From NCBI GenBank assembly GCA_007922305.1, contig ML677366.1, positions 15,162,783 through 15,226,782 of the forward strand: 64,000 bases of DNA, in the 5' to 3' direction. The notes below the pieces were generated by a model. It had not been told where the DNA came from. It was given only the letters and a program-made list of their open reading frames with translations, and did no database searches. A program made the translations under genes and the position numbers. The stretch's first letter is position 1. The number at the start of each line of letters is the position of its first letter. The stretch comes from Dermatemys mawii. Lineage: Eukaryota; Chordata; Testudines; Dermatemydidae. Shown here piece after piece: positions 23,640-35,105 of the stretch.

Positions 23640-24298
23640 TGTGACAAAGCTCCAAGTCTGTACTTGTGGGTCCTGCACTTCCTGGCAGATTTAGGGGCCT
23701 CAGAAACTCATCTAGGCCCCAGAGTGACCTCCCTTTCTCAGTATAATTGGCAAGAGTCACCACCTAGTGAGTTACCTTCATCACAGGCCAGTATGGAAGA
23801 TGGAAAAGCGGGGAGCCCGGGCCCGCCCTCTACTCCAGACTCCAGCCCAGGGACCCGAATAGTATCAGCTAAGATGGCTGACCTTTTATCCACAAAACAC
23901 AATTCAATTCCCTGGGCTACTTCCCCACAGCAGTCCCCGCTTCTTCAAACTCCACTTCACCCTTACCTCAGGGCCTCCTTCCTTCTGGATGATATGTTGT
24001 CCACCACTCAGTCTCACCAACAGCATAACTTCCTTCCACAGCTCCTGACACCCACAGCCACCTGACTAACTGGGAGGTTTTTATCTGGTTTCAGCCAGTC
24101 CCTGATCGGCTTCAGGTGTCCCAATCAGGCTAGCTGTTTCTGCTCCTTTCTGGAAGGTTCTTAATTGGCCCCAGGTGTCTTGATTGGCCTGGAATAGCCT
24201 TTGTTTGGCTATCCAGGGAACAGGGACCTGCACATCCTGAGACTAATATACCGGCCTTCCAGCACTCTCTTATATCCTTCTGGTCTGACTCCATCACA
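23640..24298 (-). mobile_element. Solo LTR, 659 bp, copy 1
   Basis: It has TG...CA ends (TGTGACAAAGC and CCATCACA on the plus strand) and a 4-bp target duplication, GAGG, at 23636-23639 and 24299-24302. It is homologous over its whole length to 34146-34805 in the opposite orientation. In the orientation with CCAAT-type boxes ahead of a GATAAAA box it reads on the minus strand. It has no internal region, so it is a solo LTR left by recombination. The 4-bp duplication fits Gypsy or some endogenous retroviruses, and the class is undecided. It interrupts an antisense CR1. Confidence 0.9.
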
Positions 24299-24302
24299 GA
24301 GG

Positions 24303-24825
24303 ATAGACATTTAATTTGAGCCTCTGTTATGGTGTTTTTAAAAAATTTCCATGCAGCTTGTACGCATTTCACTCTTGTGACTGTACCTTTTAATTCCCAT
24401 TTAACCAGCTCCCTCATTTTGTGTATTTCCCCTTTCTGAAATTTAAATGCTCTTGTGGTGGGCTTCCTTGGTACTTTCTCCACCCACAAAGATGTTAAAA
24501 TAATGACATTTTAGTCGCTATTACCAAGCAGTTCAGCAATATTCACCTCTTGAACCAGATCCTGTGCTCCATTTAGGACTAAATCAAGAATTGTTTCTCC
24601 CCTTGTGGCATTAATGAAGCGGTCATTAATGCTGTCTTAAAACTTTATCTCAGCATCCCAGCCCTGAAGTGACATGTACCCAGTTAATATGGGGATAGTT
24701 GAAACCCCCCATTATTATTGAGTTGTCTATTCTTATAGCCTCTCTAATCTCCTGGAGTATTTCAAAATCATGATCACTATCTTGGTCAGATGATAAGTAG
24801 TATATTCCTACTATTATATTCATGG
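24303..24825 (-). mobile_element. CR1-like LINE fragment, endonuclease part (antisense)
   Basis: The minus strand at 24679-24711 reads MGGFNYPHINW, matching the conserved (M)GDFNYPxIxW of the apurinic-type endonuclease. The catalytic aspartate is replaced by glycine. Upstream is IVGIYYLSSDQDSDHDFEIL. Downstream (24489-24303) it reads RAFKFQKGEIHKMRELVKWE. With 23120-23635 this is one old CR1 split by the LTR, and it is inactive. Confidence 0.85.
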
Positions 24826-24832
24826 GCAGCAG

Positions 24833-25380
24833 GTATAGGCCAGGGGAGGCTCTGCCTTCCCTACCACAGCCGCAGGACCCCAGATGTTGGGGGGAAATTT
24901 GCTTTTTATTATGCCCTATGGAGGTTCCAGGGCAGCTGAGGAGATGGTATGTCCTATCCAGTTTCCTGGGTTCATCAATAAGCTCCCTGGACTCCAAAAA
25001 GGTTACTGATGAACCTGGGATGCTGAGTAACATATCTCGCCTCCTCAGTCGCCCCAGAAAATGCATGGGGCATAGCAAAAGCTCAGGTTCTTCCAGAACA
25101 GAGAAGAGAAGAGCTTTGGAATTTTTGCAGGGCAACTTGGGGTGTGCGGAGAGGAGGGGCGTTTGTGAGGTCTCTGGACAGCCCAGGGCCCCTCCGATCA
25201 GGTTGCGGCGATTCAGGGCTCCGCTGGCCACAGGGGGAAGGGAGGAGGAAGGGGTCTCGAGGCTCAGGCCGGGGTGGGTGAGGGTAAAGGGCGTATTGGG
25301 GCTGCTGGAACATGTGTCATGCGAGATGTTTGACATTTTGGCAGCCCTGAGCTTGCCTCCTGCATATATGTGCTGAGAGA
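24833..25380. repeat. GC-rich element with long imperfect inverted repeat
   Basis: The arms 24904-24983 and 25001-25080 (80 bp each, 17-bp spacer) are clearly homologous in inverted orientation. As a result both strands encode similar peptides (LCPMEVPGQLRRW on plus, LCPMHFLGRLRRRD on minus). These peptides reflect the palindrome and do not indicate a gene. To the right is a GC-rich part up to about 25380. It borders the CR1 endonuclease fragment. I could not find a target duplication, so its class is unknown. Confidence 0.6.
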
Positions 25381-26059
25381 AAGGAGCTTCCTGCTACCTG
25401 TTTCTTTTAGGGAACCCATACTAACCCAGTATAATTTGACCCAAGTTGTTCACATTGCACTTGGGTCAGACAAAAAGACCAGCAAATTATTATGGGCTTG
25501 ATATTGGGAGTCTGCCATTGATTTCAGTGTAAGAGGGTCAGGCCCTGTATCAATTATAATTCTGGCAGCCATCAGAAAATCCAAAATAATACATTTCTTC
25601 CGATCTCCCATGAATTGCTCTATAGCATAATGACTGCCATCCTGTCGTCTATATTGCATTATTCTTTTTATTTTTGTAAAGCAGTTAGAAAACATTAGAA
25701 ATAAATTTCTGAGCCCTCTAGAAAAGGCATGAAGTAGAAAAGTGCATTTAGTTGGAGCACTTTCATGGGCTGTATATGACAAATAAGTCGTGTTTCGAGC
25801 TCAAGCACAAAGACTGATTTAAAGTCATTTTTTCTTTGATATTAAACTGGAATAGGAAAATGGTTATATAGGAAAGAGATTGACTCACTTAAATCTTCTT
25901 GCCACAATTCATAAGAATGAAACTTCATGAGCTCCTTTTCCACAAAATGACCAAGGCATTATTTTTTTTTAAAAAAAACGTTATATGGGTGAGATTAGCA
26001 AATGGAAAACTTAAATCTGCCACAAATATTCCAAAATTAAATGACAACGTTAAACCACT
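25381..26059. other. Non-coding stretch
   Basis: I see no gene. At 25500-25540 CTGCCATTGATTTCAGTG and GGGTCAGGCCCTG are ancient-repeat wording. Confidence 0.4.
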
Positions 26060-26345
26060 ATAGTTTGGGTTACATAGATTCCAAGGCCAGAAGATTCCAT
26101 TGCGATCATCTAGTCTGACCTCCTGTACAACACAGGCCACAGAACTTCCAAAATAATTCCTAGAGCAGATCTTAAAAAAATACCCCATCTTGATTTAAAA
26201 ATTGTCAGTGATGGAGAATTGACCACGATCCTTGGTAAATAATTCTAATGGTTAATTATCCTCACTGTTAAAAAATTTACACCTTATTTCCATTCTGAAT
26301 TTGTCTAGCATTAACTTCCAGCCATTGGAGCTCTTCTTATATGGC
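26060..26345 (-). mobile_element. Old CR1 LINE 3' region, antisense
   Basis: CGATCATCTAGTCTGACCTC, CTGTACAACACAGGCCACAG, GTCAGTGATGGAGAATTGAC and AATTTGTCTAGCATTAACTT follow the order of an old CR1 3' UTR and C-terminus read in reverse. It is strongly diverged. Confidence 0.8.
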
Positions 26346-28205
26346 ATGCAATAAAATTTTAAGTGGATTTAATTACAAATTGCTGCCAATTAATATGGAC
26401 ATGAACATAGGTGATTTTTAGTCATTGTAAAATTAATTTCACAATGTCTTTCAAAAAAGTGGGAAGTAGTGTGTTCTCCATAATAGCATATGACAGTCAA
26501 AAGTATTTTTAAATGTTCATTCAGTGGCAAATCTGGGGAAATACATGGGGGGCAGGCATAGGGAGGACTCCAGTACTGCAGGATTGAGGAATGGAATTCT
26601 GAATTCCAACTTGTAATAGAAGTATCCACCTCAGAGCAACTACCTTTACATCATAGGAGTTCATTCTAGTCACGTAAAACACTGCAGTACCATTGTCTGC
26701 TTGCTTCCCTGGCTTTTGTTATGGATTTCCACCTTGGAGCTGATGCATCTACACTGAATTCTAAAAAGTTTAAATTGGAAGATGAAATTAGAAATGCCTT
26801 GCTCAAAAATACTTTACTTTTTAACCATATTACATTGGCAGCTGTGAGGTACCACAAAGCTGGAGGAGCCATGATTAGCAGGTGAGATAGAGAGCTTTAA
26901 GTCAAGGTGCTTCTCAAATAATGGTCAAAAGCATGAGACTCTGGAATCAACACCACACCTCAACTGTTTTTCCAGTACAAGTTTCCAAATCCAGAGTAAT
27001 GATGCAATTTTGTAGAGCAACTTCTTCCTGCATTCCAATTAACTCAATACTTTTTGCCATGCTGTCTCTTCATCCCTGTTCACCAAGAAACTGCCTCTCT
27101 CTCTTTAGTCAATACCCACTTTATCCATAAAGCCCAAGACGTGAGTTTATAGCTTGTAAAAACTAGGTCTGTAAATACATAGGTCTCCCCACCTATGTAT
27201 TTCCCAGCACATCTTGTCCTCAATTGGGCTTATCTTTTGGGCCAAAATCCTTCAAGTGTCTCCGCACAGGCAAAGCCCTGCACCTGTGCAGTGCCCAATT
27301 AAGATTTTAAACTGAAATATCATCAGAGTGGGACAGCCTTATTTGTGTATTATACAGCATTAACTCCATTGCCAGTGATAAATGAAGGAATCAAAATTTA
27401 TATTTCTAACAATAACCACATAAGATATCTAAGATCTAGTGAGGTATTAGAAGTAAAGAATTTCTAAAAAAAAACACTTCAACCTTCTTTTCTTATTGTC
27501 ACATTAAAATAATGAACATGTTTCTCTAAGCAATGCTGTAAAGTCACAATAATTCATGGTTATATAATGCTCAGGGGAAACACCAGCCAATGGAGGAACA
27601 AGAATGCTTACAAAGTATTGTAAAAAACCAGTTTCAAAAGTAAACATCTGCAAAGCTATTGAATGATGCATCTCACTAAAACGGCTGATGATGCGATCCC
27701 AACGGAACCCATGGCCTAAGTTAGAACTCTGCTGGGAAACCCCCAACGGAGTAACGAGTTAATACAGGTGTTCATAATTGTGGGTCCAATTCTGAAAATT
27801 GCAACAGTGTTTACTACTCACATAACTGAGTACTACTCAACATAAGTAAGTGATGTAGAATCAGGCTCTCGGAAGTTATGAACCGATATCTAAGGATGGT
27901 GTTATGGAATAATATTTCAACTTCATCCAAAAGATGATATAGCATCTGATAACACAGTCCTTGGCCACTAGTTCATTACTGACTCAGAGGCAAGAGGGTC
28001 AGTGCCTGATTCCCTAACTTCCCCTTGAAAACGCCATTTAGAGCTTCCTGTCAATCTGTTCTGTAGCATTACGAGTTCTGCATTTCACCCCAGACATTGT
28101 TCCATTTCAGAGATGGGTGAAAAGATCCCTCTTGTTTGGACACTTAATGTATTGCGATTCTTACTGTACTATGCTGAAAGGGACAATTCCTTTACAATTC
28201 CTTTG
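26346..28205. other. Non-coding stretch
   Basis: I see no gene or clear repeat. Around 27770-27870 the wording GGTCCAATTCTGAAAATTG and GAATCAGGCTCT is ancient-repeat-like. Confidence 0.4.
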
Positions 28206-28213
28206 CTTTACAA

Positions 28214-28753
28214 CGGGGTGAGCAAACTCTTTGGCCCAAGGGCTGCATCTGGGTATGGAAATTGTATGGCGGGCCATGAATGCTCATGCAATTGGGGGTT
28301 GGGGTGTGGGACAGTGTGAGGGCTCTGGCTAGGGTTGCAGGCTCTGATGTGGGGCTGGGGCTGAGGATGCTGGAGAGTGCTCTGGGCTGGGCCCGAGGGG
28401 TTTGGAGGGTGGGCAGGAGATCAGGGCTGGAGCAGGGGGTTGGGGCACAGGAGAGAGTCAGAGGGGCAGGCTCCAGGCAGCGCTTACTTCAAGCAGCTCC
28501 CAGAAACAGCAGCATGTCCTACACGGAGGCTGTGGTTCCTGGCCAACAGGAGCTGTGGGGGCTGCGTCTGGGATGGGGACAGCGCGTGGAGACCTCTGGC
28601 TGCCGGAGCCAGAGCGGGGATGTGTTGCTGCTTCCAGAAGTCGGGTGGAGTGCGGGAAGACCCTGACCCCACTCCCTGGCTGGAGCTCAAGGGCCAGATT
28701 AAAATGTCTGGAGGGCCAGATGTGGCCCCTGGGCCGTAGTTTGCCCATCTCTG
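28214..28753. mobile_element. hAT-type non-autonomous element, about 540 bp
   Basis: The ends CGGGGTGAGCAAACT and AGTTTGCCCATCTCTG match the terminal repeats of 12571-13372. The flanks CTTTACAA (28206-28213) and CTTTATAG (28754-28761) agree at 6 of 8. The left end has TTTGGCCCAAGGGC and the right end GGCCCCTGGGCC, as in that element. The interior is GC-rich with GGGGCTGGGGC-type wording. Open frames in all phases are composition artefacts. Confidence 0.85.
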
Positions 28754-28761
28754 CTTTATAG

Positions 28762-30429
28762 CAAAGCACTATTACTACTTTGAATTTCCCTTTCAGCATA
28801 GTACAGTAAGAATCATAAGAACAAAAGTAGCAGTCACCAAAGAGAGGACATGGTTTACTCACTGACCCCTAGCAATTTGCAGAACTGCTTCTTTACACCA
28901 CTCCCACTTGTGTCGTATCTAACCTGTTCTTTAATAACTGAATTGATAATACCTCACCCATCTCTCTTGATGAGCTCTTCAACTCCTTGTAAACCAGAAG
29001 GACTCTCTAACGAAAGACTCTTAGTTTAATTAAAGAAAACTGGAATTTTTCTAAGTTAAGATTTCTTCATATACTTAAATTGCTGATTGACACTGTGTAT
29101 ATTTAAGCCATCTTGACATTTTTCAAGATAAATTGCAACTAAAGGACACAAGACTTTGGTTGCATGTAAATTGTCTGAGTTCTGAGGGCAAGTTAATTCA
29201 GTTACAATATATTGTATTATCGCTTTCAACATAATTAAATGTGAACTGCCCATATCTTTATACTATGATGAAGTAGGTCTACAAATCTGACTCTAGGCCG
29301 ATTGTTGGTTGGGAAACTGCAGTGGCATAGATAGCACCTTTGAAATTAAAGACAACATGGAGGACTGAAAGCTGCTATAAATAATTAATTTCAGGAGCAA
29401 TCCAGGAGCCCTGTTGGTTTTAAAGCCATTAATTGCTCGTTAGGCTCCATTAAGTCACTGTGAAAAGAAACAAAAGGTAGCTCTTTGCTTTGACTACGAC
29501 TTTTACACAGGAAAGAAAAATGCCTTGAGCAAAAGAAAAAGATGAGACTCAATTCAGTTGATGCATGTGCATAGGAATCCCAAACTAAAGCCTGGTATTC
29601 CAGTGAACTGAAATCTAAATTATGTGACTGAATTTTGCTATGGTCTCCTGTATTTTGCTAACAATTATTACAGGGCCTATTCATGCCCCTTCAAATCCTT
29701 CAAAGCCATTAATTTTAAGACGAAAGCAAAAGAAAACATTTTATACCATGTACAAACTACATCAGGAAATACTTATAACAAACCTTAGCTTGATGTTTTA
29801 AAATAATAAAGTAGACAACAGGTTTTTTTCTGACAAATTTACTGCACTACAACTTGCAGTGATAGAAGCCTAATGCATTTCCTAGAAATGGGCCATTAAT
29901 GTTTTGATAGTAATTAAATATTTATAGATACTGAAAACATGATACCGCCAGTGTTTATAGAATTGAAGTAAGACTGCAAAAGGCCTATAGATAAAATTGT
30001 GCAGACTCTCAATTTTCATACTCTTGCTTTTTATTTCTCCCCTTGCTCCTCACTGGTAAATATCTGATCTCCATTTTCTAAGCTGCTATTTAACAGTACA
30101 ATACTTACGTCTGATAGCATCGAGTAATAAAAGTAACCTGCAAAGGGAGAAAAACTTAGGGTTGTGCTTTTCTTTTCTTATAAATACACATTACAAATTC
30201 AGGGCTTGCCTATTCTGGAACACTCCAAGAGGACGGATGAACTCCTAAAACTCTGACATCTCAAAAATCAAGGTGCTGAACAGCGAACAGCTGAGAGAGG
30301 AAAGGAGAGTTGTCCTCAGATTGTTTTGGACCCTGATTATTTGTTGTTAATGCCTATGCAACTCCAGTGGATAATCAACATTGCAGAGAATGGATGTCTC
30401 TGTTAAAGTTTCATCCCCCGTTTCTTCAG
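28762..30429. other. Non-coding stretch, candidate conserved block
   Basis: At 28915-28985 there is faint antisense CR1 wording (CTAACCTGTTCTTTAATA). From about 29330 to 29960 the DNA is repeat-poor and rich in ATTA-type words (AATAATTAATTTC, GCCATTAATTGCTCG). That would suit a homeodomain-binding enhancer, but this is only a compositional hint. No gene is seen. Confidence 0.35.
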
Positions 30430-30590
30430 TTAAGACAGGCACTGCACAAACATAAAACAAAAGCGCCTAAAGAGCTTACAATCTAAATATAAGACACGAC
30501 ACAATGGGTAGATACAGAATGGGGTGGGCACAAAGTAATGAGACAACACTGGACATGATACAACTGTGGTCTCAGCACACCCATAGTCTA
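30430..30590 (+). repeat. Ancient interspersed repeat, copy C of three
   Basis: GGCACTGCACAAACATAAAA, GAGCTTACAATCTAAATATA and GGGTAGATACAGAATGG, then GGTCTCAGCACACC, match copies A and B in order and strand. Confidence 0.7.
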
Positions 30591-31079
30591 AACATTATGC
30601 ATTTTTTGTAGACATAGTTGCCTTCTCTCCCCACAAAGAGTCATCAGCAAGCTCAGGAAAGATCAAACTTCATAGTCTTGATTTTTCAAAGGTAAAACAG
30701 GCTTTTCTTCTCTTTCTTTATACAAGATAAAAAACAAAAGAAGGCTTAGATTGCTAAACTCTCAGCACTATGACTAGAGTAGAACTAACCTACACGTGGA
30801 TACAAAATATTGATTGTAACAATTTACACCTGACACTGGCCTATCTAATAAAGCAACATTCTGACATGCAGAGGTGGAAGCGAGTCCCAAAAAGCATCTG
30901 GTGACTAAAATCCTAATCTACATATTATCTTATTATTATTTATTCAGGGCTATCTGGGATTCACGATCCTTTTTCCCCCCTTAATATGTCAGTTTTAAAC
31001 AAATGCTACTGAGCTTGATGCAATAATGTACAGGAATGTAAAGGTATTCTTATAAATAAAATGACAGAGCATATCTTTC
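30591..31079. other. Non-coding stretch
   Basis: I see no gene. There is an ATT-rich stretch near 30930-30945. Confidence 0.4.
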
Positions 31080-31082
31080 TAA

Positions 31083-31336
31083 GGCCATGTCGACACTAGC
31101 AAGCCCACAACGGCACTGCTGTAAGATCACTTGCATTGGCACTCTAGGCCAACTCTCCCGTCAACATAATAAAACCACCTCCGGGAGTGGCAGTAGCTAT
31201 GTCATTGGGAGAAACTCTCCTGCCAACATAGCACTGTGCACACTATCACTTATGCCAACCAAACTTGTGTCACTCATTTTCACACCCTCAAGCAACATAA
31301 ATTTTGCTGACATAAGTGGTAGTGTAGACATGGCCG
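31083..31336. mobile_element. MITE with GGCCATGTCNACACT ends
   Basis: Terminal inverted repeats GGCCATGTCGACACT (31083-31097) and AGTGTAGACATGGCC (31321-31335) have one mismatch. TAA stands directly left, and GTAA follows on the right. The interior has the half-palindrome CGGGAGTGGCAGTAGCTATG and GGGAGAAACTCTCC. It is non-coding and probably PIF/Harbinger-like from the 3-bp TWA flank. Confidence 0.8.
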
Positions 31337-32750
31337 TAATGGTTTGAATTTCTAAACTGACACCAATACATTTACTCTTCACAGTGTTTTTCAGTAGTGT
31401 ACATTCAGTGAAGATATTTTAAACATCCTTAGTGCTTTCCACAGCATGTGGCATTCCCCTTTCTTTGTCACTGACAAGAGTAAGAGTACAGTCAAATGGC
31501 ACAAATTATCACTGTAATTCATTGGACAGAAGGCCATGCTACTTCCAATCACAAGGTTAATTTCTCTGCATTTCTTTCAAGTTCATTTTAAATTAAAACA
31601 AGAAAAAGATGCAGAAAACTACTTTTGACTAAAGATTTACTCAAGTGTAGGCTCCTTGCTGTCCTACAGTAACTGAGTCAATGGACACATCTCCTCTTTT
31701 AATTATCATTAACATTGAACAAAAGGAAAGTCTTTACTAGATCCTGAACTGCTGAATCTGTTATTTAATGTGAAGCAACCATGAATTTATGTTAATGTTT
31801 TTATACCTGATGAACAAAAATCTTGTCAGGTTCAGAAATTCTCTTGCATTAGTAGACAACGGAGATGCTTTTCCTCTTTTTAAGACATATGCTGCTCCCT
31901 TCCCCCACTTCCAGGCAGACAGTGGACCTCATGGGTGTAACTCTTGTAAAATATCAGACATATAACTGCCAACAAAACTAATTGGCCCCTGAATGGAAAA
32001 AAAAAATCACTGCCCAGGGTGAATACAGAGATCATGCATATAAGTGTCCCTTCTGACCTTAAAGTCTCTGAGTCCCATGGACGAGCCCTTTCTGTGTGGC
32101 AGACCCCTAACCAGTCCCACTCTTTCTTCAAGCCATGCAGCCTCACCACTTCCAAGACTGAGCCGCTGAGTTCCAGCACTCCTGCTTCAAACCACAAACT
32201 CTGCCTATCGACTGACTATCTAGCTGAGACAGACTCCAGGTCAGAAACTTTCATGCACTTCAGGGATCAATGCACCTCAGCCCGTATTTGCTGTGATACC
32301 AGGTAGCCTTTTCAAAACAAAGTAGGATTTATTAGTCAAGTGGAACACAACATCAAGAAGTCCTTGGGTGGTTAGCATATAGAAATAAAGGTTAAAACAT
32401 AGTCCATCCTGGCCAATGCAGCATTCCTGCTCTGGACTTATTTTCTGGATCTAGCTCTTTGTAAGTCCAGGGTGAGAGCCTCTTAAGGCCAGCATTTAAC
32501 TCCATCACCTGACATCTCCCCGCTCTTTATTCTGAGCTAGGGACTCTCTTCTGCTTCCCTGATGAGAGGTGGGGAAATCTCTGACATGATGTTGATTTCT
32601 AGGTGTAAATGTCCTGGCCATTGGGGTTTCCATTGTCTTTCTGGGTCTTCTCTTTACATGGGTCAATTTCAACTAGTTCTTTAGTGATGCATTCATTCTG
32701 TCCTAAACAGCAAGGTGACACCTCTATGTCTCCTGGGCTGCCCCGAGAGC
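31337..32750. other. Non-coding stretch
   Basis: I see no gene. The overlapping opposite-strand frames at 31880-32306 and 32599-32844 have no motif. The sequence around 32300-32560 may be part of an unclassified repeat. Confidence 0.35.
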
Positions 32751-32758
32751 ATCTTATG

Positions 32759-33244
32759 CAAGGCCGGTGCAAGGATATTTCACGCCCAAGGCGAAAATTC
32801 CACCTTGCACCTCCCGGAGCCCTGCGGCAGCTCCCCACACTCACCTCCCCCAGGCCTGTGAGCCCTGTGGCAGCTCCCTGCCCAAGCTCCCCTCCCCTCC
32901 ACCTCCTCCTCTAAGCATGCCGCCACTGCTCCACTTTTCCCGCCTCCCAGGCTTGAGGTGCCAATCAGCTGATTGGCACGTCAAGCCTGGGAGGGGAAGA
33001 GAAGCAGAGGCGGCAGTCTGCTTAGGAGAGGAGGCGGAGCAGAGATGAGCTGGGGCGGGGAGCAGTTCCCCTGCATGTCCCCACCCCCGTTACTTGCTGT
33101 GGGCGGCCCTTCCTGCGCCCCCCTGCCCCAGGTCACCTCCGCTCCGCTTCGCTCCACCACCTCCCCTGAGCATACTTTTGGCACCCCCAACCACTTGGTG
33201 CCCTAGGTGGCCACCTAGTTTGTCTAGTGGTTGCACCATCCCTG
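32759..33244. mobile_element. hAT-type MITE, 486 bp, with central cruciform
   Basis: The flanks ATCTTATG (32751-32758) and ATTTTATG (33245-33252) match at 7 of 8. The ends are CAAGGCCGGTGCAAGG and GGTTGCACCATCCCTG, an inverted pair with a few mismatches. It is rich in GCGGCAGCTCCC and CTCCGCTCCGC wording. A 26+26 bp inverted repeat without spacer lies at 32943-32994. No transposase is present. Confidence 0.85.
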
Positions 33245-33639
33245 ATTTTATGCCCCTACTACTTAGCAAAGTACAGAGGGAAACTGAGGCACACATTGGA
33301 ATACAAAATATTACAGAGGATTCCCACTTCGCCACAGTTCCTGCTTAGTTTCATGCATCTATTATTGGTAAAGGAAGTTATCTTATACATAATGAAGAAA
33401 TGATGACCACAAAAGGCCAACTCATAATTTTTGAAGGCAACTACATGCCTGAGGGTTAAAACTGATAAAGGCAAAATCTTTGAATAGTTGTAGTATATTA
33501 TTTGCCTGTTTTGCTACCCACACACCAATCCCTAAAATTATATTGAACAGTTCAGCTACTTTCTGACCCTAGAAATTACACATGGCAAAGACTTGTTAGG
33601 ATATATTTATCTTATTAACAATGCTAGATTGTTGCCTCC
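33245..33639. other. Non-coding stretch
   Basis: I see no gene or clear repeat. Confidence 0.4.
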
Positions 33640-33880
33640 AATACATTTTTAGTATTTTCTCATATCTACTTTTAACTGTCTCACCACTTCCCTTGTTAAG
33701 AAGCTTTTCCTTATATTCAGTTCAAATCCTTATTGCTCTTAATTATACCCCAATGTACCATTTTAAATAATTCCTTTCTGTAGTAGACAAAGCTATGAAT
33801 CGATCATGATTTTTAATGTCTGTGTAGCTGCCTCTATGCCATGTGTCTATTCTCCTGAGTACAGAGGACCCACCAGAGAC
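33640..33880 (-). mobile_element. Old CR1 LINE fragment, antisense (tentative)
   Basis: CTTTTCCTTATATTCAGTTC, AATCCTTATTGCTCTTAATT and ACCATTTTAAATAATTCCTT follow the order of an old antisense CR1 C-terminal region, but they are strongly diverged. Confidence 0.5.
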
Positions 33881-34069
33881 ATGCATTTCACCAGATTCTC
33901 AGCCACTGGCTACAAGCAACATAACTACTCTAAATTATGGTAGGAACTGTTTTGGTCTCCTGTTGATTCAGGACTAGAGGAGTGGAAAAGAGACACTTTG
34001 ACCCTTCCCCCCCACCACCTGAACTCAGTGCAACTAAAGACAGATGGGTTCCAAGTGTGTAAAACATGT

Positions 34070-35105
34070 TTCAGAAAAATCAAATACACTATAGTCCTGA
34101 AGTAACTGCAATCTATATTTGTGCTCTTAGACAACATTTTAGAAGTGTGACGGAGTCAGACCAGAAGGATATAGGAGAGTGCTGGAAGGCAGGTATATTA
34201 GTCTTAGGATGTGCAGGTCCCTGTTCCCTGGATAGCCAAAGGCTACTCCAGACCAATCAAGACACCTGGGGCCAATTAAGAACCTTCTAGAATGGAGTAG
34301 AAACAGCTAGCCTAATTGGGACACCTGAAGCCAATCAGGGACTAGCTGAATCCAGATAAAAACCTCCCAGTTAGTCAGGTGGGGTGAGAGTGTCAGGAGC
34401 TGTGGCAGGAGGTTGTGCTGTTGGTGAGACTGAGTGGTGGACAACATATCATCCAGAAGGAAGGAGGCCCTGAGGTAAGGGTGAAGTAAAGTTTGAAGAA
34501 GCAGGGACTGCTGTGGGGAAGTAGCCCAGGGAATTGTATTGTGTTTTGTGGATAAAAGGTCAGCCATCTTAGCTGATACTATTAGGGTCCCTGGGCTGGA
34601 GCCCAGAGTAGAGGGTGGGCCCGGGCTCCCCCCCGCTTTTTCCACCTTCTATACTGGCCTGTGATGAAGGTAACTCACTAGGTGGTGACTCTTGCCAATT
34701 ATACTGAGAAAGGGAGGTCACTCTGGGGCCTAGATGAGTTTCTGAGGCCCCTCAATCTGCCAGGAAGCGCAGGACCCACAAGTACAAACTTGGAGCTTTG
34801 TCACAGAAGGCAAGGCCCAGCTTAGTGGAAACCATTTTAATTGACTGTAGGGTATATCTCAATAGTACTGAAATTGTTGGGGAATGATTGTAGGGGGAAA
34901 AAAATGTTACCTCAGCAGTGGAGAGGAGAGTCAATAGATTCTAATAATGTTCCATGTTTCCAACTGCTAGATGCATTTTGCAGCTGAAACTGATTGCACC
35001 GAGACTGAAGATAGACCATGTAAATGGATGCTTTTATCAGCTGGGTAGCATAATTACTGCAATTGTCTGCACTGTGTTTGCATTTGCTGGTTGAGTCTAG
35101 TAAGG
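34070..35105 (+). repeat. Diverged interspersed repeat, copy 1 of 2, split by a solo LTR
   Basis: The parts 34070-34145 and 34810-35105 line up in order with 57240-57595. Shared words include AGACAACATTTTAGAAG versus AGACAACACTTTAAAAG, AGGGTATATCTCAAT versus AGGGCATATCTCAAT, CCTCAGCAGT, AGTCAAT(A/G)GATTCTAA, GATAGACCATGTAAATGG versus GATAGACCACGTAAATGG, and TTACTGCAA. The LTR (34146-34805) interrupts it exactly at the shared AGACAAC...AG box. It is non-coding. It could be an old mobile element or a local duplication. Confidence 0.8.
34146..34805 (+). mobile_element. Solo LTR, 660 bp, copy 2
   Basis: It starts TGTGACGGAGTCAGACC and ends GCTTTGTCACA, with a 4-bp target duplication GAAG at 34142-34145 and 34806-34809. 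Several CCAAT-type boxes (GACCAATCAAG, GGCCAATTAAG, AGCCAATCAGG) stand before GATAAAAACC, a TATA-like box, so the plus strand is probably sense. It is the inverted homologue of 23640-24298. No internal coding region or second LTR is present. Confidence 0.9.

Noticed and set aside
23622..24065. 147-residue plus-strand open frame
   Set aside because: It is the antisense of the solo LTR and is not a gene.
24650..25336. 228-residue minus-strand open frame
   Set aside because: It fuses the palindromic element to a CR1 endonuclease remnant, which is read-through across unrelated repeats.
28280..28862. Several 100-130-residue open frames on both strands
   Set aside because: They are composition by-products of the GC-rich hAT element at 28214-28753.
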